Below, piece after piece: positions 8,925 through 17,744 of a stretch of 64,000 nt of DNA (within the stretch, counting starts at the first letter, position 1; the number at the start of each line of letters is the position of its first letter). The stretch is from the NCBI GenBank assembly GCA_024710355.1, contig JANJUX010000018.1:1-64000 (forward strand). The letters are read 5' to 3'. The position numbers and the translations under genes were made by a program. This DNA comes from Candidatus Rifleibacteriota bacterium (GTDB taxonomy: Bacteria > Muiribacteriota > Ozemobacteria > Ozemobacterales > Ozemobacteraceae). The notes under the pieces were generated by a model, which saw nothing but the letters and a program-made list of their open reading frames with translations, was not told where the DNA came from and ran no database searches.

Positions 8925-10783
8925 TATTCAAGCCCCATATCTTCCGCCCCATCCGAGGGCGGAGCTTCTTCAACGGGCTGTGCGTTGGTGAGTTTTTCCG
9001 GGTGGATTTTACCGTTGAGAACGAAACGGATAAAATACCTTGTTTCATCGATAGGCACTTCCTGAGTGCTTTCGAGTGCCGGTGAATGAAAAAGTGCTGA
9101 TTTGCCAAGGTCGCTGAGAAATTCGAAAACGCTGTCTGAGTTGTCGGCATGCCCCTGCAGCTTGAAATGCGGGTCTTCACCGCTTGTTGCAAACTCTGCT
9201 GTTGTCAGAAAAATTTGTCTTGGTGTCATCGACGCAAGCTCAACAAGGAGTTGCGCGTTTTTTACTTTCAGTCGCTCGATTTCATTGGGAAAGCTTTCAT
9301 ACTGTTTCATTTTTTCCTGTTCTACCAGCATCGACTGAACGTCACCCTGGGAAGCATTAAGCTGTGAAAGCCTGGCGTTGAGTTTTTTGTATTCATCTTT
9401 GGTTTTGCTGACCTGCTGCCGGATTTTAACTATGGGGTAAAGACCGACAAGGATAAGCAGCGCGGCAAGCAGTCCGGCAATGATACGCAGCTTTTTTTCG
9501 TCGAGCTCGAAAAGCTTTGCGGAAATATTCCCGCCAAATTTTGAACTGACCCCGCCAATGTTGACCGACTGGCTTTTCCGGTTCGGGAAAAGGATGTCGA
9601 CAAAATTGATGATCTCTGGTTCATTGTTATAAAGGGCCACGCCCAGAATAGGACTCAGAGCGGGGGCTTCGACTTCGAGTTTCTGTTCGTCGTATTTGAT
9701 TTCCCCGATTTTTACCTTCAGAAAAGGATTGGCGAGAGAGGTTGAGACCTCAAGGCTTTCTTCAATAAAGTCTTTAAAGTTGCTCATTCCGGCGGAACCG
9801 CCGGTGAGTATGATCTTATCAAGCCCGGTCTCGCCCGATTGGGTGATGTAAAAGCTTATTGAAAGCTGGATGTGCTGAAAAATCTTTTCGACGGTTTCGA
9901 ATATCTTTTGTGCGGCGAATTTCTCCGCACCGCTGAGGTTTTTAATCTCATCCGGAGGCATGACTCCGAGCTTGTGTTTGAGTTCCACCGCTTCGTTATA
10001 ATGCTTGAATTTGATTTCCTGCCCATCGATTTCGCCGCCAGCATAGATTGCGTCAGTAATGGTGGCTCCGGCCATGTTGACGTCGCGAAAAAACTGGATT
10101 TTGCCGTTTTTATAAATCAGCACCGAGGTCGTGGTATTGCCGCAATGTATTATGCCGACTTTTTTATCACCCTCGGAATATGGGCCCATCTGTTTGCTCA
10201 GAGCCAGTTCCAGGGACTGTGGCAGGGTGAGAATACCTTCATTGCTGAGGCCGCCGCCTTTAAGGTTGCCGTTGACATGGTCGATAATGTCTTTTTGCAA
10301 GGCCGCCACCATGATTTGCGTCAGAGCCTTCTCGTCTTTAATGACATCACCCTGGACGTTGTAGCCCAGAACCGCATTGCCCATCGAAAATGGCATCTGC
10401 TTGTTGGCTTCCGCAGTGACCGCTTCGGTGAGCTTGTCTTTTTCAACAACCGGGGGGATTTCGATGCAGCGAATTGTTACCTCGCGGTTGGAGGCGAAGG
10501 TGATTGCCCGTTTTGTCTGTATTTCATTATCGTAGAGCAATTCGGTAATGTGGGTGGTGAGAAACTGTCGAAGCTCTTTGAGACAGTGCTCGCGCACATC
10601 GTCTTTGCTCATGGTCTCGCGCTGTTCTGGCGTCAGCTCGGTTTCATATGGTGGGATATTCAGCTGCGACAGAGTCTTTAAAACCGGGCTGCCATTTTCA
10701 TCCCGGTAAACATACGCGAATTTCAGCGAAAAAGAGCCGATGTCAACGGCAACAAAAGGTTCAAAGCTGACTGGCTCTGCCAT
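8924..10783 (-). CDS. pilM: PilM-PilN fusion protein
   Basis: Residues 1 to about 400 are a PilM/FtsA-like actin-fold ATPase (VAVDIGSFSLKFAYV phosphate-1 motif, VGIIHCGNTTTSVLIYKNGK phosphate-2 region, IILTGGSAGM adenosine motif). From about 405 there is a linker, one transmembrane helix (about 433-452), a coiled coil and a ferredoxin-like periplasmic domain, which is the architecture of PilN. In most bacteria PilM is a separate cytoplasmic protein that binds the short N-terminal tail of PilN; here the two are one 619-residue chain. The gene starts the assembly operon, 68 bases beyond the hairpin that follows the pilin gene. Confidence 0.9.
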   Translation of the reverse strand: MAEPVSFEPFVAVDIGSFSLKFAYVYRDENGSPVLKTLSQLNIPPYETELTPEQRETMSKDDVREHCLKELRQFLTTHITELLYDNEIQTKRAITFASNREVTIRCIEIPPVVEKDKLTEAVTAEANKQMPFSMGNAVLGYNVQGDVIKDEKALTQIMVAALQKDIIDHVNGNLKGGGLSNEGILTLPQSLELALSKQMGPYSEGDKKVGIIHCGNTTTSVLIYKNGKIQFFRDVNMAGATITDAIYAGGEIDGQEIKFKHYNEAVELKHKLGVMPPDEIKNLSGAEKFAAQKIFETVEKIFQHIQLSISFYITQSGETGLDKIILTGGSAGMSNFKDFIEESLEVSTSLANPFLKVKIGEIKYDEQKLEVEAPALSPILGVALYNNEPEIINFVDILFPNRKSQSVNIGGVSSKFGGNISAKLFELDEKKLRIIAGLLAALLILVGLYPIVKIRQQVSKTKDEYKKLNARLSQLNASQGDVQSMLVEQEKMKQYESFPNEIERLKVKNAQLLVELASMTPRQIFLTTAEFATSGEDPHFKLQGHADNSDSVFEFLSDLGKSALFHSPALESTQEVPIDETRYFIRFVLNGKIHPEKLTNAQPVEEAPPSDGAEDMGLE

Positions 10784-10850
10784 ATTATTCCTCTGAATGA
10801 GTTTCCTGCCTTACCAATTTACTCTAAAACCAGCCTGCAGCGCAAATTAA

Positions 10851-10904
10851 ACCTGAACAAGCAGAAGGCGGTTCGATAACGAACCGCCTTCTGCTTGTTC
10901 AGGT
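10851..10904. terminator. Perfect 25-bp inverted repeat between pilin and pilMN
   Basis: Arms 10851-10875 and 10880-10904 are exact complements with a four-base loop (ATAA). It lies 13 bases past the pilin stop codon. On the minus strand it is followed by TTAATTTGCG rather than a clean U-tract, so it may act as a partial terminator or as an RNA stabiliser that sets pilin above assembly-protein levels. Confidence 0.7.
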
Positions 10905-10916
10905 CAGGAGTTTAAA

Positions 10917-11510
10917 TTAGAATGATTTGCGAACTTTGGCGATCGAGAGAACGATATCATCAACATCACCATTGGAAACCATTGTGGCGCAGAGAGCGCA
11001 TTCAATACACCCGGTTACGCCATCAGGCTCAAACCCGGAGTTCGCACCCGACGACCAAAGATAGATGTTGTTCTTGTGAGCGATATATCTGAACCGGTTA
11101 CCCCAAGAGTCAAACATAAAATCTGTCGGGTCTGAATCCATGTAGGGACCCTTCCACTTCTTTGAGTAGTTGGTAATACCAAAGTTTTGGGTGCCGCCGC
11201 CGGTGATGTTGCCAAAAGATTCATTCAGAAGCACATTCTTGTCGATGGTGTCGTCCAGAACAGATGTGGCACAATACGCATCCTTACATGCTACGCAGCC
11301 AGGTTTGCCAGAGAAGGGCAGTCGACCGACATCGCTTTGATAGGCAAGCATTGCACTTTTCAGGGCCGACATTTTGGACTTGGTTGCAGAAGATCGACCC
11401 TGATCTGTTATCGAACCGATCATAGGCCCGGCGACTGACGCCAGAACCGCGATAACGATGATAACGACCATGATTTCCATCAAGGTAAAACCTGCTCTCG
11501 TTTTATTCAT
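10917..11510 (-). CDS. GspG-like type IV pilin / major pseudopilin
   Basis: A short basic leader ends with the prepilin peptidase site AG/FTLMEI (Glu at +5), followed by the hydrophobic assembly helix. The C-terminal part carries the GspG signature (WKGPYMDSDPTDFMFDSWGN...WSSGANSGFEPDG...GDVDDIVLSI), including the calcium-loop-like Asp cluster. Length (197) exceeds E. coli-type GspG (about 145), owing to inserts with six cysteines. Two N-glycosylation-type sequons occur, in FGNITGG and ITNYSKK. It starts 20 bases after its Shine-Dalgarno region (GGAGGAG) and heads the pilus operon. It could be a pilus or a T2SS pseudopilus subunit. Confidence 0.9.
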   Translation of the reverse strand: MNKTRAGFTLMEIMVVIIVIAVLASVAGPMIGSITDQGRSSATKSKMSALKSAMLAYQSDVGRLPFSGKPGCVACKDAYCATSVLDDTIDKNVLLNESFGNITGGGTQNFGITNYSKKWKGPYMDSDPTDFMFDSWGNRFRYIAHKNNIYLWSSGANSGFEPDGVTGCIECALCATMVSNGDVDDIVLSIAKVRKSF

Positions 11511-11539
11511 ATTTTAATCTCCTCCGCTGAACTACATGC

Positions 11540-11567
11540 AATATAGCGGCAAAAAAATAATCGTCAA
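11540..11567 (-). promoter_or_regulatory. Sigma-70-type promoter of the GspG-like pilin
   Basis: On the minus strand -35 TTGACG (11562-11567), 16-bp spacer, -10 TATATT (11540-11545), then GGAGGAG about eight bases before the ATG. This is a strong-looking promoter, as expected for a major pilin. Confidence 0.6.
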
Positions 11568-11579
11568 GGGCTTTTTTTT

Positions 11580-11608
11580 TTCATAGCACCCGGAAAAAAT
11601 AGTATACT
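11580..11608 (+). promoter_or_regulatory. Divergent promoter of the STT3-like gene
   Basis: Plus-strand -35 TTCATA (11580-11585), 17-bp spacer, -10 TATACT (11603-11608), about 30 bases before the ATG at 11638. It is back to back with the pilin promoter, so the two could share control. No good Shine-Dalgarno sequence precedes the gene. Confidence 0.4.
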
Positions 11609-11637
11609 TCCTTATCACACTTAATCAAGAAAATTTT

Positions 11638-13857
11638 ATGCCAACCAAACAGAAATTTCTCGTTGCTTTAGTCGTCTTGTTACTATCGACAGTTTCTTTC
11701 ATCTGGTTAACATCTCATTTATTCAGCCGTTACCCATGGCATGGTCAGTATCAACAGTGCGACCCAGATTCACTGCTTTTTACCAGGCTTCTAGAACAAT
11801 CGATTCTCATGGGAAAAGTGGTTGAAACAGACAGTTATGGTTGTTATCCCTACGAAATAGAACATGGTTTTGCCCCATTTTACCTTTACTTTTTGCTTAA
11901 TCTGACGGGGGCATTTTTCACGCTTTTTCCCGGTTGTGAATTCGAACCCCTTTACGTCGCGGGCTCCCTGCCAATAATATTCGCCCTTTTAACCGGGTTG
12001 ATGATTCTGTTCACGCTTCTGAAAATCTCAAAAAAGCCCGGGCTGGTTTTGTTTTGCGCCTTTTGTATGCTGCCAGGCCTGGAGTTGGCTCTTTCTGCCA
12101 CTTTTATGAAACTTGATTATGATTTTCTAGTTTCTTTCTACATCTGGAGCTGGATCTGTTCATGCATTCTCTTTCTGGAAACGGGCAACCGCGTTTTGAA
12201 AATTATGGCGGGTATAATCGCTGCACTGTTTCTGGCGACATGGTCTGGCACACCCTTGTTCTTCTTTTTTGTGACCGCTTTTGGCTTCATTCTCTGGTTC
12301 TCCGGGCAAAACGAAGCACCCCGCTATCTTGAATTTGCATCTTCGGGCATGTTGATTGGCTCAATTCTCAATCTGATATTTATCGTTACCTACAGAGACC
12401 CATTCTTATCTACGCTTATAAAATATAGTCTTTTCCAGCCTGGGTGTCTCCTGCTGGGCGGGATTTTTCTCTATTTTATCAAGTCGCTTTATAAATATGA
12501 GCGCCCCAGAACAATTGGTCTGACTGTCTTGTTTATCACGACTCTGGGCATAGTTTTTATTTTTAAAGAGGCCCTGATGCAGGCGACCGGAATTCTTTTC
12601 CAGACCGACCCTATACATAAGACAATTTCTGAGTTGGTACCGATTATTGATTTCTCCAAATTGGCAACGAACAGCAGAACTGTTGCCAGATTTACCGAAT
12701 ACCTCAATTGGCCTGCTATTTTTCTATTTTTTCTTTTATTTGCTTCTCCAATAGGGCTTCCGCCAGCTTCGAGCCGGACATTACGGTTTTGGTTGTTCAT
12801 TATGGTTTTTCTGTCGGTCAGGCAGGTAAGATACCTGCGCTGGATTGGCGCCGGCGGTGGGGTGTTGTCGGGGATGATCGTCTATAGTCTTTTTCTGATG
12901 ATGCGAAAGCATCTGCAGGGATCAGGTATGAAAAATGCCCGACTGGTTCTGATCTTTTTACCTCTGCTGGTGCTTTATTCTCTTCAGAATTTTTCTTTTC
13001 AGATAACTGATTCCAACCTTTCTGACCCGCAAATCGAAGCGTATAGCTGGATTGCCAGGAACACCCCGGAAACCTCGGGCTATTACGACGAAAAACGCCC
13101 TGAATACAGCATCTTGACCTATTGGGATGAAGGCAATCTGCTTTCGTATTATGCCAGAAGGCCGGTTGCGGTTAACAACGCCATGTGGGGTTATAAGACG
13201 ATGGCAGACATTTTTTCGTCTTCAGATGAAGATGAGGCATTCAGGCTTTGCAGCGAGTATGGTGTCAGGTATGTCTTTTTGAGCACTTATCGCCAGTTTG
13301 ATGAACAATCTTATTCGTTCTGGCCATATTTTAAATCTCAACCCAAAAAGCCGGAATACACAATGATTTACGAGGACATACCCCGCAGTTCAAAAGATCA
13401 GTACAAAAACTGGTTTTATTTCTGGCTTCTTGACCATCTTGGCCTCACACCGAAGGGAAAATTTCCCGCTTCATCAAGATTCCGGCTTGTTTATGCCGCT
13501 AAAGCCAAAGACGAAGAACTCGCCCCTTACATTCTTTTCGAGAGGGTGGCTGGAGCCCGGCTCGAAATGAGTGCAGCACCCGGAACCAAGGTGAGTATTT
13601 CTCTTGAACTGCAGGTCGGGGGTCAGCATTTTGGCTACAAAGTCCATAAAACCGCAGATGACTCGGGTACCGTGCGCTTTGTGCTGCCATATTCAAACGA
13701 TTATTCTTCCGGCAGAGTTAAAACCAGCGATATTTACAAGATTGGTTACGGAGAAAACGCAGATAAAAAATTCTATTCTCTGAAAGTCTCTGAATCCTGC
13801 GTCAAAGAGGGGAAACTTTTACCAGCCTCTGCCCTGCAACAGGTGCAGCTGCAATAA
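11638..13857 (+). CDS. STT3/PglB/AglB-like oligosaccharyltransferase, paralogue 1
   Basis: A multi-helix membrane protein (about 13 segments to residue 450) with a soluble C-terminal domain. The GT66 signature elements appear in order: a first-loop acidic motif DPD (42-44), a second acidic motif DYD (160-162), TISE (329-332, the TIxE motif), a loop Arg region (VRYLRW, 397-402) and, in the soluble domain, YWDEG (495-499) in place of the WWDYG acceptor motif. WWDYG reads the +2 Ser/Thr of N-x-S/T sequons in known enzymes. Then follows the family-like pattern of an EDEA helix and YVFLS. This suggests transfer of a lipid-linked glycan to proteins at the periplasmic face. It is divergent from the pilin gene and next to glycosyltransferases. 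The substrate is unknown. Confidence 0.8.
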   Translation: MPTKQKFLVALVVLLLSTVSFIWLTSHLFSRYPWHGQYQQCDPDSLLFTRLLEQSILMGKVVETDSYGCYPYEIEHGFAPFYLYFLLNLTGAFFTLFPGCEFEPLYVAGSLPIIFALLTGLMILFTLLKISKKPGLVLFCAFCMLPGLELALSATFMKLDYDFLVSFYIWSWICSCILFLETGNRVLKIMAGIIAALFLATWSGTPLFFFFVTAFGFILWFSGQNEAPRYLEFASSGMLIGSILNLIFIVTYRDPFLSTLIKYSLFQPGCLLLGGIFLYFIKSLYKYERPRTIGLTVLFITTLGIVFIFKEALMQATGILFQTDPIHKTISELVPIIDFSKLATNSRTVARFTEYLNWPAIFLFFLLFASPIGLPPASSRTLRFWLFIMVFLSVRQVRYLRWIGAGGGVLSGMIVYSLFLMMRKHLQGSGMKNARLVLIFLPLLVLYSLQNFSFQITDSNLSDPQIEAYSWIARNTPETSGYYDEKRPEYSILTYWDEGNLLSYYARRPVAVNNAMWGYKTMADIFSSSDEDEAFRLCSEYGVRYVFLSTYRQFDEQSYSFWPYFKSQPKKPEYTMIYEDIPRSSKDQYKNWFYFWLLDHLGLTPKGKFPASSRFRLVYAAKAKDEELAPYILFERVAGARLEMSAAPGTKVSISLELQVGGQHFGYKVHKTADDSGTVRFVLPYSNDYSSGRVKTSDIYKIGYGENADKKFYSLKVSESCVKEGKLLPASALQQVQLQ

Positions 13858-13858
13858 A

Positions 13859-14227
13859 TTACTGTTCTGGCTTTTTCTTTATTTCTTCCAGTTCATTCCT
13901 CAACAGGGCGATCTCTTGAGTCAGACTTTTCAATTTGTCGTTATTGCTGCTGATGACAATGGAGTAATTTATTAAAATCAGCAGCTCGGCAACGATCAGC
14001 AAAAGAAAAAGCAAAGCTGGAGGATAGTAGATCCCGGCCAGAGCGGCAAAGTAGTCGAGACCCTTTTTCCAGAAAGAAAAAAGAATGAAAATGCCACCAA
14101 AAACGAGCCAGAGCAGGGCATAAGCTTCTTTGATCTTCTGTCGCCGTATAAGCTCCAGAATTCCAAACATGAAGAACAGACTGCCTGCGAGCGAAATAAG
14201 CTGAATCCTATCAAAGACCGTCAGCAT
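13859..14227 (-). CDS. DUF2304 small membrane protein
   Basis: The 122-residue protein has three hydrophobic helices (about 7-24, 38-55, 62-90) and a charged coiled-coil tail ending in KKKPEQ. This matches the DUF2304 family as I know it, whose members usually sit beside dolichol/undecaprenyl-phosphate glycosyltransferases. Here it lies one base after the GT2 gene, so it may help that enzyme or flip its product, but the biochemical role is not established. It converges on the STT3-like gene (stops one base apart). Confidence 0.75.
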   Translation of the reverse strand: MLTVFDRIQLISLAGSLFFMFGILELIRRQKIKEAYALLWLVFGGIFILFSFWKKGLDYFAALAGIYYPPALLFLLLIVAELLILINYSIVISSNNDKLKSLTQEIALLRNELEEIKKKPEQ

Positions 14228-14228
14228 A

Positions 14229-14990
14229 TCAATTCCTTATCTGTTGCGAAGTTCTGAGATAAATAAAAATCATCGCCAAAGTGACCTTCAGCATGAAATA
14301 CACAGACATCGTCGATGAGATGGTTGACTCTCCCGACAGCCTTTCACGCATGGTAACAGGGATCTCTTTTACTCTTAGCCCATGCTTTGTTGCAATTACC
14401 AGCTCCTCTGGCTCCGGGTAATCAAAAGTTGGATAGTTCCTGGCCATAAACTCAATTGCCTTGCGGTTATAGGCGCGAAACCCGGATGTCGCATCGGTGA
14501 ACCGCTGGCCTGTTAGAAACAGGGCGAGTTTTTCAAAAAATTTGATCCCGATTCGTCGTAACCATGACGATTTGAAACCTGAGTTGTCGGCTAGAAACCT
14601 TGAACCGACAACGATATCGGCCGTGTCTTCGTAAAGTGGCTTTAACAGCGACTGAATCGCTTCTGGTGGGTGCTGACCATCGCCATCGAGCTTTATCGCC
14701 AGTGAACGGCCTCTGGTATCCGCAAATTTCATGCCGGTCTGCACTGCCCCGCCGACTCCAAGGTTGGCCGGCAGATCTATTACTGTGGCTTTCAGGGTTT
14801 TTCTGGCAGCCAGGCTGGTCTGATCGGTTGAAGCGTCATTTACCACCAGAATTTCAAGGTCTTCGGCGTAAGGCCAAACCTCATCCACCACTCTGGCGAT
14901 GTTGTTGGCTTCGTTATAACAGGGTATGATTATACAGCCTTTTTTCATGGTTTTAATTGTCGAACTGAGGTTAAGCCCTCTGGTTTGCAT
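14229..14990 (-). CDS. GT2 family polyprenyl-phosphate glycosyltransferase (DPM1-like)
   Basis: GT-A fold with IIIPCYNEANNI at the nucleotide site, VVNDASTD, and DGDGQHPPE as the metal-binding D-x-D region, then SGFRAYNRKA, all typical of DPM1-like enzymes that load a sugar on a polyprenyl phosphate. There is a hydrophobic stretch near the C-terminus (FMLKVTLAMIFIYL). The start is uncertain: the first Met (14990) has no Shine-Dalgarno, and the Met at 14948 (MKKGCIII) begins exactly where family members usually do. It is paired with DUF2304 and lies next to the STT3-like gene, which fits supply of lipid-linked sugar for glycosylation. Confidence 0.85.
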   Translation of the reverse strand: MQTRGLNLSSTIKTMKKGCIIIPCYNEANNIARVVDEVWPYAEDLEILVVNDASTDQTSLAARKTLKATVIDLPANLGVGGAVQTGMKFADTRGRSLAIKLDGDGQHPPEAIQSLLKPLYEDTADIVVGSRFLADNSGFKSSWLRRIGIKFFEKLALFLTGQRFTDATSGFRAYNRKAIEFMARNYPTFDYPEPEELVIATKHGLRVKEIPVTMRERLSGESTISSTMSVYFMLKVTLAMIFIYLRTSQQIRN

Positions 14991-15070
14991 GTCACTGCGT
15001 TTTCTGATGTTATGTTATTATAAAACAGCTGCCGGTAAAAGCTATTTTTCGAGTTACGCGAGGTAAAGAG

Positions 15071-16096
15071 TTGCCAAGAGTGTCAATCATCATTTTAAAC
15101 TGGAACGGCATGGAACATTTACAGGAATGCTTGGACAGCCTGAAAAACCAGACTTTTCGCGACTTCGAAACGATAGTGGTCGACAATGGCTCAAAGGACG
15201 GGTCGCAAACGTTTTTAAAACAGGTTTTCCCCTGGGTTCGACTGATTGAACTCGACAGAAACATTGGCTTTGCCGGAGGCAATGTGGCTGGCTATCGCCA
15301 TAGCTCTGGCTCACTTATCGTGACGTTGAACAATGATACTGTGGTGGATAAAACCTGGCTGGAGGAGCTGGTGCGAGTTGCAGACCAGAGTTCCCGGAAT
15401 GGTATGGTAGCTTCACGCATCTGTTCATACTTTGATAACGACAGGATTGATTCTCTTGGGATGAAAATTTGTCTCGATGGCATGAGCAGAGGTTGCGCCC
15501 GTGGCAGAAAATTCAGCAGCCTCAAGAGTCTGCCTGACCAGATTCTTATGCCTTCGGCCTGCGCCGCACTTTATCGCCGGCAAATGATTGAAGAAGTCGG
15601 TTTCTTTGATGAGGCATTCTTCGCTTATTGTGAGGACTCAGATCTAGGTTTACGGGCCAGAATTGCTGGTTGGGATGCGAAAATAGCTATAAATGCCGTT
15701 GTTTATCATAAATACTCGGCAACGGCAGGCAGCTTTTCACCTTTCAAGCTTTATCTGGTTGAAAGAAACCACTTTTGGGCGGTACTGAAAACTTTTCCGC
15801 CGCTTCTGCTTTTACTGCTGCCGCTGACAACTTTATATCGTTATGTTTTTCAGGCTCTTGTAATAATGCGTGGAACTGGTTCGGGAAACATGATCCGGCA
15901 GACATCAGATGCAAAAGCGTGCCTGCTTGCAGTTCTCAGGGGTTTGTGGCATGGATTGTGCAACCCATGGCCGATGCTTCGCAAGCGTCGCGAGTTTTTC
16001 AAAAACTGTCGCATAGGTTCTTCCGGCCTTCTAAGACTGATTCTTAAACACAGAATGAATTTTTCCGAGCTTCTTGACGCTGGTAATGGTCCATAA
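15071..16096 (+). CDS. GT2 glycosyltransferase (rhamnosyltransferase-like)
   Basis: The N-terminus VSIIILNWNGMEHLQECLDSL, followed by VVDNGSKDG and TLNNDTVVD (D-x-D-like), is the pattern of GT2 enzymes of the WcaE/RfbN type that build surface polysaccharides or lipid-linked oligosaccharides. FFDEAFFAYCEDSDLGLRA is the usual late acidic motif, and one hydrophobic segment near residue 245 may bind the membrane. The start is TTG at 15071 with AGG seven bases upstream. It is divergent from the DPM1-like gene and probably extends the glycan used by the STT3-like enzyme. The donor sugar is not predictable. Confidence 0.85.
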   Translation: MPRVSIIILNWNGMEHLQECLDSLKNQTFRDFETIVVDNGSKDGSQTFLKQVFPWVRLIELDRNIGFAGGNVAGYRHSSGSLIVTLNNDTVVDKTWLEELVRVADQSSRNGMVASRICSYFDNDRIDSLGMKICLDGMSRGCARGRKFSSLKSLPDQILMPSACAALYRRQMIEEVGFFDEAFFAYCEDSDLGLRARIAGWDAKIAINAVVYHKYSATAGSFSPFKLYLVERNHFWAVLKTFPPLLLLLLPLTTLYRYVFQALVIMRGTGSGNMIRQTSDAKACLLAVLRGLWHGLCNPWPMLRKRREFFKNCRIGSSGLLRLILKHRMNFSELLDAGNGP

Positions 16097-16259
16097 TCAG
16101 TGGTTGCTTTGTGGCAAAATATTGACTGTCGGCCACAGGGCATGGTTTACTCTGGTTGCCCCAAGTTCGAATTGGCGGTGCGATAATAACGAATAAAATA
16201 TCAAAATTTTCCAAATGAACCTGGGCCGGCTTTCTCATTTTGCATCTAGAGAGTATAAT

Positions 16260-17642
16260 ATGAATAAAAAGTTGCGGATTTTGTTGATAAATGCAGTCAA
16301 TACAGGCGTTGAGGTTGAAAACCGCTATCCGCACCTGGGGTTTGGATATTTGATTTCTTATGCTCGTAAAAACCTTTCCAGTATTGAACTTGAATTTAAA
16401 GTTGTTGAAGGAGAGGCGAATTCCAATCTCACAGACTTTGTACCCGATATCGTAGGCATTTCTTCTGTAAGTCAGAATTTTACGATTGCACAAAGATTGT
16501 CCGATTTTTATGGTTGCAGAGGTATACCGGTTATCATCGGTGGCATTCACATAAGCGTCCTTCCTGATACATTGCCAAAGTCTGCTTTGGCAGGTTGCAT
16601 CGGTGAAGGTGAGCAGACCTTCGCGGAAATTTTGCGTCTCTGCAGCAACGGAAAGCTCCGGGAAGAATTCGTAACCATTGCCGGTCTGGTTTATTGGAAA
16701 AACCATGAACTGAAGCACACTGAGCCGAGAATACCTCTCGACAATCTTGATGAAATTCCCGCCCCTGACCGTTCACACATGGTAATCGGATCACATGCTC
16801 ATATGTTCACCTCACGTGGCTGTCCATACCGATGTGTGTTCTGTGCTTCGACACGCTTCTGGGATAAACTGCGCTTTCATTCTGCCGAGTATGTGGCTGA
16901 TGAAATTGAATTCCTTTACAAAAATTACCATGTAAAAATAATCAGCTTTTTTGATGATTTGTTTGTGGCCAACCTTGAGCGAATGAAAAAGCTCAAAGAT
17001 ATTCTTGAGGAGAAGCATTTACTCGGGAAAATCAAATACACTACCAACTGCCGGGCCAATCTTGTAACAGTTGAACTGGCCCGGACTCTCAAGTCTTTGG
17101 GAGTAGTAAGTGTTGGACTCGGTTTAGAGTCTGGGGATGAAGAAACCTTGCGCTTTTTAAAAACTGGAAATGTAACTGTTGAACAAAACCATCAGGCAAT
17201 AAACATAATTAAAAATGAGGGAATTTTTGCTAACGCCAGCTTTGTGATAGGATCTCCGGATGAATCTGAAAAGCAGGTTATGGCAACTTATCGATTCATA
17301 AAAAATAGCAGACTGGACTTGTTCGATATTTATTTTTTAACTCCTTATCCAGGAACCCCGGTGTGGGACTATTCCCTTAAAAAGGGGATAATAAGCAATG
17401 ATATGAAAGATTGGAGCAGGCTGGACGTTAATGCTTATAGAGATTTCGACAAGGTAATTTTTGTTTCTGACAAAATTGCTCCTGCTCGTCTGGTTGCACT
17501 TTACAAAAAGTTTCGCCTTTTGCGCCTGATCAGAAACTCTATCAAAGTTTGGCGTCACCCGCTTTTGCACATGGTTCCAAAAATAGCTTTTATGATGTGC
17601 TATGACTACCTAAGACGACTGTTTGCCAGAATCAAACCTTGA
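16260..17642 (+). CDS. B12-binding-domain radical SAM enzyme
   Basis: Residues 5-130 look like a cobalamin-binding Rossmann domain (LGFGYLISYA, DIVGISSVSQNF, VIIGGIH), though the D-x-H-x-x-G ligand motif is not evident. The radical SAM domain has the iron-sulfur motif CPYRCVFC and a GLESGDEETL segment. The product could be a methyltransferase or another radical chemistry enzyme on a lipid, sugar or natural product. A longer frame begins at 16215, but the ATG at 16260 with upstream GAGAG fits better. The gene is more AT-rich than the pilus genes around it, which hints at acquisition with the glycan block. Confidence 0.85.
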   Translation: MNKKLRILLINAVNTGVEVENRYPHLGFGYLISYARKNLSSIELEFKVVEGEANSNLTDFVPDIVGISSVSQNFTIAQRLSDFYGCRGIPVIIGGIHISVLPDTLPKSALAGCIGEGEQTFAEILRLCSNGKLREEFVTIAGLVYWKNHELKHTEPRIPLDNLDEIPAPDRSHMVIGSHAHMFTSRGCPYRCVFCASTRFWDKLRFHSAEYVADEIEFLYKNYHVKIISFFDDLFVANLERMKKLKDILEEKHLLGKIKYTTNCRANLVTVELARTLKSLGVVSVGLGLESGDEETLRFLKTGNVTVEQNHQAINIIKNEGIFANASFVIGSPDESEKQVMATYRFIKNSRLDLFDIYFLTPYPGTPVWDYSLKKGIISNDMKDWSRLDVNAYRDFDKVIFVSDKIAPARLVALYKKFRLLRLIRNSIKVWRHPLLHMVPKIAFMMCYDYLRRLFARIKP

Positions 17643-17744
17643 GTAGACTGAAATTAAAAACGATTTGAGTTCGAGGGAGTTGCTGTGATTCAGCAATCAT
17701 TGATACGGCAAACTTTCTTGAAAAGCCAGGAAAGTATGTAACGC

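Noticed and set aside
9872..10681. Long plus-strand frame (269 codons) opposite pilMN
   Set aside because: Antisense of conserved PilM sequence; no start signals and no domain. A shadow.
10851..10904. Insertion-sequence terminal repeat
   Set aside because: The two arms are only four bases apart and no transposase lies nearby, so an RNA hairpin is the simpler reading.
16044..16718. Minus-strand frame of 224 codons over the radical SAM gene
   Set aside because: It is antisense to the B12/radical SAM coding sequence, whose motifs are clear.
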